64,000 nt of DNA. Source: an uncultured Lachnospiraceae bacterium. Lineage in GTDB: Bacteria; Bacillota; Clostridia; Lachnospirales; Lachnospiraceae. Within the stretch, counting starts at the first letter, position 1. The number at the start of each line of letters is the position of its first letter. The translations under genes and the position numbers were made by a program. The stretch is from NCBI GenBank assembly GCA_910577275.1, contig CAJTMW010000001.1, forward strand, positions 379,566 to 443,565, read 5' to 3'. The notes under the pieces were generated by a model, which did not search any database, was not told where the DNA came from, and was given only the letters and a program-made list of their open reading frames with translations. Shown piece after piece: positions 17,146 through 25,232 of the stretch.

Positions 17146-18108
17146 CTACTCCATTTCATCTGTGTCATTCAAAAACTGCTCTACAATATACCGGGGGCGC
17201 GCTTTGGTTTCCAGATAAATCTTTCCAATATATTCTCCCACCACACCAAGGGAGAGAAGGATTAATCCTCCTATTGCCCAGACCGAAACCATGAGCGTTG
17301 TCCAGCCCACAATGGTTGCCCCCATAAAATGCCGGACAAGACTGTAAATGAGCATACCGATACTGACAATAAAGATGAAAAAACCAAGCGCAGTTATCAT
17401 CCTTATCGGCTTTGTGCTCAGGGACGTAATTCCCTCGACGGCGAAGGAAAGCATTTTCCCCAAAGGGTATTTGCTTTTTCCGGCAAACCGCTCTCCTCTG
17501 TTATAATATACCACATCCGCAGGATATCCAATCATCGGCACAATACCGCGCAGGAAAAGGTTGACTTCCCCGTACTGTGCCAGCCCGTCAAGCGCCCGTC
17601 TGCTCATAAGCCGGTAATCCGCATGATTAAATACTGTGTTGGCACCCATAGTGTTCATAATTTTATAAAAGCTCTCAGCCGTGAATTTCTTGAATACCGT
17701 ATCTTTTTCCCGGCTTCCGCGCACGCCGTAAACAACGTCAATGCCGCTTAAATACTTGTCAACCATCTCGTCTATGGCATTGATATCGTCCTGAAGGTCC
17801 GCATCCATGGAAATCACCATGTCCGCATAATCCTTCACCGTCATCAGTCCGGCCAGCAGCGCGTTCTGGTGCCCTCTGTTTCTGCTTAAATTAATGCCGC
17901 CAAAAATTCTGTTCTTTTCATGGAGCTCCCTTATAATCTCCCAGGTTCTGTCCTTCGAGCCATCGTTCACAAAAATCACACGGCTTTTTTCACTTATTTT
18001 TTTGAGCCCTGTAAGGCTTTCCAATTTGTCCAAAAGACGCGCGCTGGTCTCGGGCAAAACCTCCTCTTCGTTGTAACAGGGGATTACCAGATATAAAATA
18101 TTACCCAT
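17146..18108 (-). CDS. GT2 family glycosyltransferase, polyprenyl-phosphate sugar synthase type
   Basis: 320 residues from ATG 18108, chosen for AAGGAG 8 bases upstream. N-terminal GT-A domain: VIPCYNEEEVLPE, a nucleotide-binding VFVNDGSKD, and SMDADLQDD with the metal-binding DxD-like acidic cluster. Two C-terminal TM helices (about 235-305) end in EYIGKIYLETKARPRYIVE. This is the DPM1/GtrB/YkcC layout: transfer of a sugar from a UDP- or GDP-donor to undecaprenyl phosphate on the inner membrane face. Such carriers feed GT-C enzymes like those at 1-988 and 7771-10182, although linkage to them is inference. Confidence 0.92.
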   Translation of the reverse strand: MGNILYLVIPCYNEEEVLPETSARLLDKLESLTGLKKISEKSRVIFVNDGSKDRTWEIIRELHEKNRIFGGINLSRNRGHQNALLAGLMTVKDYADMVISMDADLQDDINAIDEMVDKYLSGIDVVYGVRGSREKDTVFKKFTAESFYKIMNTMGANTVFNHADYRLMSRRALDGLAQYGEVNLFLRGIVPMIGYPADVVYYNRGERFAGKSKYPLGKMLSFAVEGITSLSTKPIRMITALGFFIFIVSIGMLIYSLVRHFMGATIVGWTTLMVSVWAIGGLILLSLGVVGEYIGKIYLETKARPRYIVEQFLNDTDEME

Positions 18109-18256
18109 AGTGCTTTCTCCTTGTCTCATAAGTCAACATCCCGCGGCGTCCGCCAACTGCCAGAAAACAGTTATCCGGCTTGCTGCCTGCGGGAATAAAT
18201 CTGCAAGGCGCAATATTTTTTACTTCCATAAAGAACATACTTGTCTATCATATACT

Positions 18257-18294
18257 ATTCCGGCAAAAGTTACAACAGGGAATTTTGCCGGAAT
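18257..18294. terminator. 12-bp inverted repeat in the gap before the GT2 gene
   Basis: ATTCCGGCAAAA (18257-18268) and its exact complement TTTTGCCGGAAT (18283-18294) are separated by 14 bases. It is downstream of the ABC permease end (18390) and upstream of the GT2 gene. No U-tract follows on the minus strand, so a terminator is possible but unproven. The rest of the 18109-18389 gap shows nothing recognisable. Confidence 0.45.
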
Positions 18295-18389
18295 AAATAT
18301 ATTTTTCACTTTAATTCCACACCAATATTCCTCTAGCTTTCCAAACTCCTGAAAAAGTTTACGGCAGGTAAACCTACCATACAGACAAG

Positions 18390-19100
18390 TTACACCTCCA
18401 TATTTGCAATGTTTCTTTTCAAATCAGTCCATGCGATTGCTGCCGCTGCGGAGCCGATTACAAGAAACAAAGCAGCGCCAACAAGATAATTCAAAGTCAT
18501 AGCCATAATCTGGCACATGACAATAGCTATAATGACGGCGGCAACGATTGTTACAGTTACAGACTGCCTGCCAAAGCCAATCCACAAAGCAACAATTCCC
18601 CATACGCCCGCAAGTAATGAATAAGAGATAAGAGAAAAACTGCAATATAAAATTGCAGGAAAAGTCAGTGTGTCTGAACAAATAGGAAAGAGGCTTTCTG
18701 TTCCAAAAAAGATACCGAATATTACCGTTCCGCATAGACACATGGCAATTACTGTATATAAGAACACCATGCACATCTTCGCGCTTAATACATTCTGCCG
18801 CGAAACCGGGTATGAAAACAGGAGGATTGCTCTTTTTCCGGCATATTCCTCAATAATGAATTTTGAGGACATTACGGCTGAAAGGATTGTGAAGATTACC
18901 ATGAGCATAATATTTGTTAAACCGGTTAAGCTGCGATATGACATAAACATTTCAAGGTCTGTTTCCGACGGGTCTAATTTGGGTATTACGGCTAATAGAT
19001 ACAGCAGCCCAAGCATAAGCGCGCCGCTGATAAAAACACCAGTGTGATAAGAACGCAAACTGTTCCGTTTTAGTTCCAGGGAAATTAACTTATTCATTGT
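18390..19100 (-). CDS. ABC-2 permease of a BcrAB-type exporter
   Basis: 236 residues from ATG 19100 with GGAGGT 7 bases upstream, overlapping the ATPase stop by 11 bases. Six hydrophobic segments; the pattern with the cytoplasmic stretch EEYAGKRAILLFSYPVSRQNVL between TM2 and TM3 is typical of BcrB/EcsB-like ABC-2 permeases. Pairs with the ATPase at 19090-19824 to export a peptide or drug. Controlled by the neighbouring TetR regulator. Confidence 0.82.
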   Translation of the reverse strand, partial: TMNKLISLELKRNSLRSYHTGVFISGALMLGLLYLLAVIPKLDPSETDLEMFMSYRSLTGLTNIMLMVIFTILSAVMSSKFIIEEYAGKRAILLFSYPVSRQNVLSAKMCMVFLYTVIAMCLCGTVIFGIFFGTESLFPICSDTLTFPAILYCSFSLISYSLLAGVWGIVALWIGFGRQSVTVTIVAAVIIAIVMCQIMAMTLNYLVGAALFLVIGSAAAAIAWTDLKRNIANMEV

Positions 19101-19824
19101 AGGTACCTCCGTTTGTGATTTCCATGAAATAATCTTCAAGACCATTTGGGTATTTCTCTTTGATTTCCTGCGGACTGATTTCCTGCACGACGTTACCGTT
19201 TACAATTACTCCGATACGGTCTGCAATTTTGTCGATTTCAGAAAGGATATGGCTTGAAAGCAGAATTGTAATTTTCTGGCGCTTTACCAAATCGCAAAAC
19301 AGTTCCCGCATTTCTTTTATCCCAACGGGGTCAAGACCATTTACAGGCTCGTCTAAAATAAGCAGCTCCGGCTTATGCACGATTGCCCGCGCAATCGCCA
19401 GCCGCTGGCGCATACCAAGTGAAAACGTGGAAACAGCCTGTGTACCGACATTTGATAAGCCTACCATTTTAAGGGTTTCCGCAATTTCTCCCCCGTTCAT
19501 TTCCATATAGTCAAGATGTAATTGCAGATTCTCCCTGGCAGACAGATGTTCATAGAATATCGGTGTTTCTATCAGACTTCCTGTTCGCCTCAATACCTCC
19601 AAATTGTTTTTGCTGCTGTCCACGCCTAAAACGCTTACTTCTCCCATAGTGGGCTTTAACAGCTCTAACAGGATTTTGAATACCGTCGTTTTTCCGGCTC
19701 CGTTTTTCCCCAAAAATCCGTAGATTGTTCCCCTCTCAACAGACATGGTACAGTCGTGAATGACCTCCTTTCCGGCAAATGCCTTACAAAGATTTTTTGT
19801 TTGCACTACAAATTCAGTTTGCAT
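19090..19824 (-). CDS. ABC transporter ATPase (BcrA family)
   Basis: 244 residues. Walker A GKNGAGKTT, signature FSLGMRQRLAIA, Walker B LLILDEPVNGLD, then GIKEMRELFCDLV and LLSSHILSEIDKIADRIG. Together these match the bacitracin/lantibiotic-immunity ATPase group. Start supported by AAAGGAGG 7 bases upstream. Its promoter carries an ATACAT-type operator like the one before the TetR gene, so both units are probably repressed together and induced by a transported compound. Confidence 0.92.
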   Translation of the reverse strand: MQTEFVVQTKNLCKAFAGKEVIHDCTMSVERGTIYGFLGKNGAGKTTVFKILLELLKPTMGEVSVLGVDSSKNNLEVLRRTGSLIETPIFYEHLSARENLQLHLDYMEMNGGEIAETLKMVGLSNVGTQAVSTFSLGMRQRLAIARAIVHKPELLILDEPVNGLDPVGIKEMRELFCDLVKRQKITILLSSHILSEIDKIADRIGVIVNGNVVQEISPQEIKEKYPNGLEDYFMEITNGGTYNE

Positions 19825-19839
19825 TTTTATCCTCCTTTT

Positions 19840-19869
19840 AATACATATAAATGTATGTATTTGATTATA
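19840..19869 (-). promoter_or_regulatory. Promoter and TetR-type operator of the BcrAB-like genes
   Basis: A perfect -10 TATAAT (19864-19869, minus strand) overlaps the T-run of the preceding terminator; no clear -35. Just downstream is the near-palindrome ATACATATAAATGTAT (19841-19856), which shares its ATACAT...ATGT half-sites with the palindrome before the TetR gene. Confidence 0.6.
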
Positions 19870-19870
19870 T

Positions 19871-19899
19871 AAAAACTGCCCATGAAACGGCAGCTTTTT
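19871..19899 (-). terminator. Terminator of the TetR gene
   Basis: On the minus strand CTGCC pairs with GGCAG (19876-19880 with 19889-19893), flanked by A5 and followed by TTTTTATA. It separates the TetR gene from the ABC genes, implying that the latter depend on their own promoter. Confidence 0.7.
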
Positions 19900-19930
19900 A
19901 TATCTTACCAGAGCGTGTTAAAAAAATACT

Positions 19931-20575
19931 TTAGCGTACAGTAATCCTGTCATATAAGTTTTCAAATAACGATTGCAGTTCATCATCAAACAGCGGAAGC
20001 CCTATCCCCTCATACATCAGTTTCAACTGTTCATACTTCTTCATATAATCTTCTTTCGTATCGGAGAATACAAGAGGGCTGAACCAGACATTTACAAGCA
20101 AAATCATACTTTCGGCTGTCTGCTTTGGATTTTTCACATGAATGGAACCGTCTTTTATGCCCTCTGTGATATATTCCGTAAAGTAGGGCGCCATATTATT
20201 GATACTGTCTAAAACCTGTTTCCCAATAGAAATGGGGCTTTTTAATACGCTCCCCGCAACTTCGCTGAATTTCATGGTATCGTTACGCTGCAGGGAAAAC
20301 TTGAAGAAATGCTTTATTTTTTCAAGCCCGCTTAAATCTTTGATTTCTTCTACTGCCTTAAACGGATTGTTCCCCATAAAGATACGGGTTGTAACAGCGT
20401 CTATGATTTCATCTTTGGACTTAAAATGATGATAGAACGCCCCGCGTGTCATATCGCCTAATTCGTCAACAATATCTTGAATGGTGGTCTGCTCCCACCC
20501 GTTTTCTAAAAAAAGTTTTGTCGCTGTGTCCAATATCCTTGCTTCTGTGATTTCGGGATATTTATTTCGTGCCAT
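19931..20575 (-). CDS. TetR-family repressor
   Basis: 214 residues from ATG 20575 (GAGGTGAG close upstream). The longer reading frame to 20602 would start inside the operator, so it is rejected. N-terminal helix-turn-helix: ITEARILDTATKLFLENGWEQTTIQDIVDELGDMTRGAFYHHFKSKDEI, shown only to locate it at residues 9-55 or so in two overlapping pieces; the C-terminal all-helical ligand domain is unassigned. Two similar palindromes, one at its own promoter and one at the ABC promoter, indicate autoregulation and control of the exporter. Confidence 0.93.
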   Translation of the reverse strand: MARNKYPEITEARILDTATKLFLENGWEQTTIQDIVDELGDMTRGAFYHHFKSKDEIIDAVTTRIFMGNNPFKAVEEIKDLSGLEKIKHFFKFSLQRNDTMKFSEVAGSVLKSPISIGKQVLDSINNMAPYFTEYITEGIKDGSIHVKNPKQTAESMILLVNVWFSPLVFSDTKEDYMKKYEQLKLMYEGIGLPLFDDELQSLFENLYDRITVR

Positions 20576-20590
20576 AAGCTCACCTCTTGC

Positions 20591-20644
20591 AATTAGATAC
20601 ATTTGAATGTTTCTAATTGTATCATCTTGTTTTCCCTAATTCAA
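20591..20644 (-). promoter_or_regulatory. tetR promoter with overlapping 28-bp operator
   Basis: -35 TTGAAT (20639-20644) and -10 TACAAT (20616-20621) are 17 bases apart on the minus strand. The inverted repeat AATTAGATACATT (20591-20603) / AATGTTTCTAATT (20606-20618) matches at 12 of 13 positions and overlaps the -10 box, a classic repressor position. Confidence 0.8.
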
Positions 20645-20696
20645 GTGTGTTGAATAACTATGGCCAAAAAAGGCCGGTAAGAAAGCGCCTTAATGC

Positions 20697-20746
20697 AAAA
20701 AAGCGGCGTTCCTGTTCTCCCTGTGCAGGGAGTGGGAAACGCCGCT
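20697..20746 (-). terminator. Terminator of tpiA
   Basis: A long two-part hairpin: outer arms AAGCGGCGTT / AACGCCGCTT (20701-20710 with 20738-20747) and inner CTCCCTG/CAGGGAG, followed on the minus strand by TTTTTTGC. It ends the gap-pgk-tpiA transcript. Confidence 0.85.
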
Positions 20747-20835
20747 TGTACGGTGGTAAATTCAAGCTGCTATCCTGGGGAAATGCCCGTAAACCGGGGA
20801 TTTTTTGAGATAAGCATTTGATTTACACAACATTT

Positions 20836-21585
20836 TTATTTGTAGTTTACAATCTTTCCAAAATCAGCCTTAAGGGAAGCGCCGCCTACAAGACCGCCGT
20901 CAATGTCGGGCTGTGCAAACAATTCCGCCGCGTTGCCTGCGTTTACAGAACCGCCGTACTGGATACGAACCGCTTCCGCCGTAGCTTCGTCATAAATTTC
21001 TGCGATGCAGTCGCGGACTGCCTTACAAACCTCCTGCGCCTGCTCGGTGGTTGCCGTCTTGCCTGTTCCGATTGCCCAGATAGGCTCGTAAGCGATTACC
21101 ATGGAAGCTACCTGCTGCGCGCTGACGCCTACCAGGTCAGACTTAATCTGCATACGAATCCAGTCAAGGGTGATGCCCATCTCTCTCTGCTCGAGAGTCT
21201 CGCCGCAGCAGAGAATCGGCGTAAGGCCTGCTTCAAAGGCTTTCTTTACCTTCTTATTTAATAAAGCGTCGTCCTCCTTGAAGTAGTCGCGTCTCTCGGA
21301 GTGGCCGATAATCACGTATTTAACGCCTGCGTCTACCAGCATTGCTGCGGAGATTTCTCCGGTATAAGCGCCCTTTTCCTCGAAGTACATGTTCTCGGCG
21401 CCAACCTCAACATTGGTTCCCTTAACTGCTTCCACTACAGGAACAATGTCAACAGCGGGAACGCAGTAAACAACATCAACGTCGTCGGATTTTACCAAAT
21501 CCTTTAATTCATCACATAATGCTACCGCCTGGCTGGGAGTCATGTTCATTTTCCAGTTGCCGGCTACAATTTTTCTTCTTGCCAT
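20836..21585 (-). CDS. tpiA: Triose-phosphate isomerase
   Basis: 249 residues, full length TIM barrel. It interconverts dihydroxyacetone phosphate and glyceraldehyde 3-phosphate. NWKMN (catalytic Lys about 11), GHSERR (catalytic His), YEPIWAIGTGKTA (catalytic Glu) and the phosphate-binding GGSV and GLVGGASL loops are all present. Last gene of gap-pgk-tpiA, 123 bases after pgk, with a strong terminator behind it. GGAGAATAGG precedes the start. Confidence 0.98.
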   Translation of the reverse strand: MARRKIVAGNWKMNMTPSQAVALCDELKDLVKSDDVDVVYCVPAVDIVPVVEAVKGTNVEVGAENMYFEEKGAYTGEISAAMLVDAGVKYVIIGHSERRDYFKEDDALLNKKVKKAFEAGLTPILCCGETLEQREMGITLDWIRMQIKSDLVGVSAQQVASMVIAYEPIWAIGTGKTATTEQAQEVCKAVRDCIAEIYDEATAEAVRIQYGGSVNAGNAAELFAQPDIDGGLVGGASLKADFGKIVNYK

Positions 21586-21708
21586 CTTACCTATTCTCCT
21601 ATTTTATAGTTCCGCAGCCGTCATTCAGTACACTCTTGTCTGGAACGGTTCCCAGCCGCTTCCTGCGTCTGCTCGCCGTTCCGTGCACTTTCTTCCGGCT
21701 GCTGTTTA

Positions 21709-22932
21709 TTATTTGTCGTCTGCCGCCACTACGCCGGGAAGCTCCTTGCCCTCTAAGAATTCAAGGGAAGCGCCGCCGCCTGTGGAAATGTGGCTCATCT
21801 TATCTGCAAATCCAAGCTGATTTACTGCCGCTGCGGAATCGCCGCCGCCAATGATGGTGGTAGCGTCTGTCTCTGCAAGAGCCTTTGCAACCGCAATGGT
21901 TCCCTTTGCAAGAACGGGATTCTCAAATACGCCCATAGGTCCGTTCCATACAACGGTCTTTGCGCTCTTAACCGCATCTGCATAAAGAGCCGCTGTCTTT
22001 TCGCCGATATCGAGTCCTTCCTTGTCGGCCGGAATCTTGTCTGCATCAACGGTGGAAACTTCGATTTCAGCGTCGATGGGATTCGGGAAACTGTCTGCAA
22101 TCACGGTATCAACGGGAAGCAGTAATTTCTTTCCAAGCTTTTCTGCCTTATCCATCATTTCCTTGCAGTAATCAATCTTCTCGTCGTCCACTAAAGACTT
22201 GCCGATTTCATAGCCCTTTGCCTTTAAGAAGGTAAACGCCATACCGCCGCCGATAATCAGGGTGTCGCACTTTTCAAGAAGGTTATTGATAACATTCAGC
22301 TTATCGGCTACCTTTGCGCCGCCAAGGATTGCCACGAAAGGTCTTACCGGATTTTCTACTGCGTTTCCAAGGAAGTCGATTTCTTTCTGCATCAGATAGC
22401 CCACCGCGCATTCGCCGCCTTTTGCGCGAACACAGTCTGTAACGCCTGCAACAGAAGCATGAGCTCTGTGGGAGGAGCCGAAGGCATCGCATACATAAAC
22501 ATCAGCCAGGTCAGCAAGCTCTTTGCTGAATTCCTCGCCGTTCTTAGTTTCTTCTTTTCCACGGAAACGGGTATTCTGAAGCAGTACAACGTCTCCGTCT
22601 TTCATTGCCTCAACTGCCGCTGTGGCAGCTTCGCCTGTTACGTTGTAATCGGCAACAAAGTTTACTTCCTTGCCAAGCTTTTCGGACAGTCTCTTTGCAA
22701 CGGGAGCCAAAGATTCTCCTTCGTTGGGGCCGTTCTTTACCTTGCCGAGATGAGAGCAGAGAATTACCTTTCCTCCGTCTGCAAGAAGCTTTTTGATTGT
22801 GGGAAGCGCTGCTACGATACGGGTTTCGTCTGTGATTTCACCGTTTTTAAGAGGCACGTTAAAATCACATCTTACAAGCACGCGCTTTCCGGCTGCGTTA
22901 ATGTCGTCAACTGATTTTTTGTTTAATCCCAT
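21709..22932 (-). CDS. pgk: Phosphoglycerate kinase
   Basis: 407 residues from ATG 22932 with AAGGAGG upstream; the longer frame to 23019 runs through intergenic hairpins and is rejected. Makes ATP from 1,3-bisphosphoglycerate. VRCDFNVPL near the N-terminus, the substrate Arg/His residues of LCSHLGK and RAHASV, and the C-terminal GGGDSAAAVNQLG nucleotide-binding loop are intact. Located between gap and tpiA. A terminator-like hairpin and a short palindrome (22961-22975) upstream suggest that its level is set separately from gap. Confidence 0.98.
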   Translation of the reverse strand: MGLNKKSVDDINAAGKRVLVRCDFNVPLKNGEITDETRIVAALPTIKKLLADGGKVILCSHLGKVKNGPNEGESLAPVAKRLSEKLGKEVNFVADYNVTGEAATAAVEAMKDGDVVLLQNTRFRGKEETKNGEEFSKELADLADVYVCDAFGSSHRAHASVAGVTDCVRAKGGECAVGYLMQKEIDFLGNAVENPVRPFVAILGGAKVADKLNVINNLLEKCDTLIIGGGMAFTFLKAKGYEIGKSLVDDEKIDYCKEMMDKAEKLGKKLLLPVDTVIADSFPNPIDAEIEVSTVDADKIPADKEGLDIGEKTAALYADAVKSAKTVVWNGPMGVFENPVLAKGTIAVAKALAETDATTIIGGGDSAAAVNQLGFADKMSHISTGGGASLEFLEGKELPGVVAADDK

Positions 22933-22960
22933 GGTTCTGTTCCTCCTTACTTTTTGAACA

Positions 22961-22975
22961 CAGGCAAATTGCCTG
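22961..22975. promoter_or_regulatory. 15-bp palindrome before pgk
   Basis: CAGGCAA-A-TTGCCTG is perfectly symmetric around one base and lies about 28 bases before the pgk start. It could be an operator or a small leader hairpin; nothing in the window identifies a partner. Confidence 0.35.
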
Positions 22976-23026
22976 CGGTGATAAGGAATCCTCCCGCTTC
23001 GCGGGTCCCTCCTTACCACAATTTAT

Positions 23027-23054
23027 AAAAAGGTCCGGTCCATAAGACCGGACC
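23027..23054 (-). terminator. Intrinsic terminator between gap and pgk
   Basis: Perfect 9-bp stem GGTCCGGTC/GACCGGACC (23032-23040 with 23046-23054), 5-base loop, then TTTTTATAAATT on the minus strand. A second hairpin with a CCCGC/GCGGG core lies at about 22993-23006. Probably a partial terminator giving higher gap than pgk/tpiA transcript. Confidence 0.85.
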
Positions 23055-23109
23055 CTTAAGGTCTTTTACTTACTTTGACAGCATTACGGTATTACCGTAT
23101 GTGTTAAAC

Positions 23110-24123
23110 TTATGCTAATTCAGAGAAGTATTTGATTGTTCTTACCATCTGGCTTGTGTAAGAATTCTCATTGTCATACCATGATACAACCTGTACCTGG
23201 GTGTTGCCGTCTTCCATAGGAGCAACCATTGTCTGGGTTGCATCGAAGATGGAACCGTAGGTGCTGCCGATAACGTCGGAAGAAACGATTTCGTCTGTAT
23301 TGTAACCGAAGGACTCTGTGGAAGCAGCTTTCATAGCATCGTTAATCTGCTCTTTGGTAACCTGTCCCTTAACAACTGCAACTAAGATAGTTGTGGAGCC
23401 TGTAGGGGTGGGAACACGCTGAGCGGAGCCGATGAGCTTGCCGTTCAGTTCAGGTATAACAAGGCCGATTGCCTTTGCTGCGCCTGTTGAGTTGGGAACG
23501 ATGTTCTGAGCGCCTGCACGGCTTCTTCTCTTGTCGCCTTTTCTCTGAGGGCCGTCAAGAATCATCTGGTCGCCTGTGTAAGCGTGAACTGTCGTCATGA
23601 TACCGCTCATGATAGGACAAAGGTCATTTAATGCCTTAGCCATAGGAGCTAAGCAGTTTGTTGTACAGGAAGCTGCGGAAATAACGGTATCCTCAGCCTT
23701 CAGTGATGTATGGTTTACATTGTAAACGATGGTAGGAAGGTCGTTTCCTGCGGGTGCGGAGATAACTACCTTACGAGCGCCTGCTTCAATGTGAGCGCTT
23801 GCTTTTGCCTTGGATGTATAGAAACCTGTACATTCAAGAACAACGTCTACCTTAAGCTCTCCCCAGGGAAGATTCTTAGCGTCTGCTTCTTTGTAAATTG
23901 TAATGGTCTTTCCATTAACAGAGATGGAATCCTCACCATAAGATACGCTGTCCGCATATTTGTACTTGCCCTGTGCGGTGTCGTACTTTAACAAGTGTGC
24001 AAGCATTTCGGGGCTTGTCAAATCGTTAATTGCCACTACTTCGTAACCTTCTGCATCAAACATCTGTCTGAATGCAAGACGACCGATACGGCCAAAACCA
24101 TTAATTGCTACTCTTACTGCCAT
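23110..24123 (-). CDS. gap: Glyceraldehyde-3-phosphate dehydrogenase, type I
   Basis: 337 residues. NAD-binding GFGRIGRLAFRQ at the N-terminus and the active-site SAASCTTNCLAP with its Cys at about 151; the catalytic His lies in the TVHAYTGDQ segment, and WYDNENSYTSQMVRT is near the C-terminus. Oxidises glyceraldehyde 3-phosphate to 1,3-bisphosphoglycerate with NAD. AGGAGGAATCT precedes the ATG. Transcribed from a strong promoter at 24253-24281 and followed by a terminator, so it may also be made as a monocistronic message. Confidence 0.98.
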   Translation of the reverse strand: MAVRVAINGFGRIGRLAFRQMFDAEGYEVVAINDLTSPEMLAHLLKYDTAQGKYKYADSVSYGEDSISVNGKTITIYKEADAKNLPWGELKVDVVLECTGFYTSKAKASAHIEAGARKVVISAPAGNDLPTIVYNVNHTSLKAEDTVISAASCTTNCLAPMAKALNDLCPIMSGIMTTVHAYTGDQMILDGPQRKGDKRRSRAGAQNIVPNSTGAAKAIGLVIPELNGKLIGSAQRVPTPTGSTTILVAVVKGQVTKEQINDAMKAASTESFGYNTDEIVSSDVIGSTYGSIFDATQTMVAPMEDGNTQVQVVSWYDNENSYTSQMVRTIKYFSELA

Positions 24124-24227
24124 TTTAGATTCCTCCTAAAAATGAATAATGATTACATAGATTTTGCAATCCTTAAGACAATACAACCTAAAAGAGTATA
24201 CATCCTAAGATTTATACTTCTCAAAGA

Positions 24228-24281
24228 TTGACAAAATTTTATCAGCAGATTTATTGTACCCAATTTGTCCGAAAAGTTCAA
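24228..24281 (-). promoter_or_regulatory. gap promoter, with a weaker divergent promoter for the PHP gene
   Basis: Minus strand: -35 TTGAAC (24276-24281) and -10 TACAAT (24253-24258), 17-base spacer, leaving a leader of roughly 125 bases. Plus strand: TTGACA (24228-24233) and TATTGT (24252-24257) with an 18-base spacer could serve the PHP gene at 24349. The two -10 boxes overlap, so the promoters would compete. Confidence 0.65.
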
Positions 24282-24348
24282 GATTAAATTGAAAAATAAT
24301 TGCATTTTCTGGCAATTTTTAATAAGATACAGTAAAGAGGTGACAGCT

Positions 24349-25167
24349 ATGGCAATTAAAGCAGATTTTCATTTACATTCTTCCTTTTCAGGGGACAGCA
24401 AAGCGCCCATGGAAGACATGATTTTAAAGGGAATTGATTCGGGTCTTTCCACCATGTGCTTTACGGAGCATCTGGATATGGACTTTGTATATTCTAATCC
24501 GGGCGACGAGGGGATGTTTGAGTTAAATACCGATTCCTATCTCTATGAACTGGCAAAATTAAAGGAAAAATATGCCGGCAAAATCCGGCTCTTATTCGGC
24601 GTGGAGCTGGGCGTTCAGCCGCATCTTAAGAGAGAGCTTGCGGTTTATGCCAAAAGCTACGACTTTGATTTTATTATCGCCTCCTCCCACCTGTGCAACA
24701 GAAAGGACCCCTACTACCCTGCTTTTTATGAAGGACGCTCTGATGCGGAGGCCTACAGGGAGTATTTTTCCTCCATTCTGGACAATTTAAAGGCTTTTGA
24801 TAATTTCGACGTATACGGCCATCTGGATTATGTGGTCCGCTACGGGAAAACAAAGGACGAAAACTATTGTTATGAGGATTATAGCGATATTCTGGATAAA
24901 ATTCTGGAAACTCTCATTGAAAGGGAAAAGGGAATTGAAATCAACACCGGCGCCATCTCCTACGGCCTTAAGGAGCTGAATCCCTGCACGGATATTCTTA
25001 AAAGGTACAGGGCTCTGGGCGGCGAAATCGTCACAGCAGGCTCTGACGCCCATGAGCCTTTGGCGGTTGCAAGGGGCTTTTCGCGGGCTGCGGAGATTCT
25101 TACAGACTGCGGCTTCCGGTATTACGCCACTTTTGAGAAGCGGACGCCGGAGTTTCACAGGATTTGA
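24349..25167 (+). CDS. PHP-domain histidinol-phosphatase family protein
   Basis: 272 residues from ATG 24349, with GAGGTGACAG upstream; the frame to 24265 overlaps the gap promoter and is rejected. PHP metal-binding motifs in order: DFHLHSSFSGD, TEHLD, a Glu in FGVELGVQ, SSHL, GHLDY and GSDAH. These fit the HisJ/HisK histidinol-phosphatase family (histidine biosynthesis, L-histidinol phosphate to histidinol). No other his gene is in the window, so another phosphoester substrate is possible. Confidence 0.82.
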   Translation: MAIKADFHLHSSFSGDSKAPMEDMILKGIDSGLSTMCFTEHLDMDFVYSNPGDEGMFELNTDSYLYELAKLKEKYAGKIRLLFGVELGVQPHLKRELAVYAKSYDFDFIIASSHLCNRKDPYYPAFYEGRSDAEAYREYFSSILDNLKAFDNFDVYGHLDYVVRYGKTKDENYCYEDYSDILDKILETLIEREKGIEINTGAISYGLKELNPCTDILKRYRALGGEIVTAGSDAHEPLAVARGFSRAAEILTDCGFRYYATFEKRTPEFHRI

Positions 25168-25232
25168 TTCTCCAAAAATACCGGATACGCCCCTTGAGTA
25201 TCCGGTATCACCAGTATTTTCATCAATAGCGG

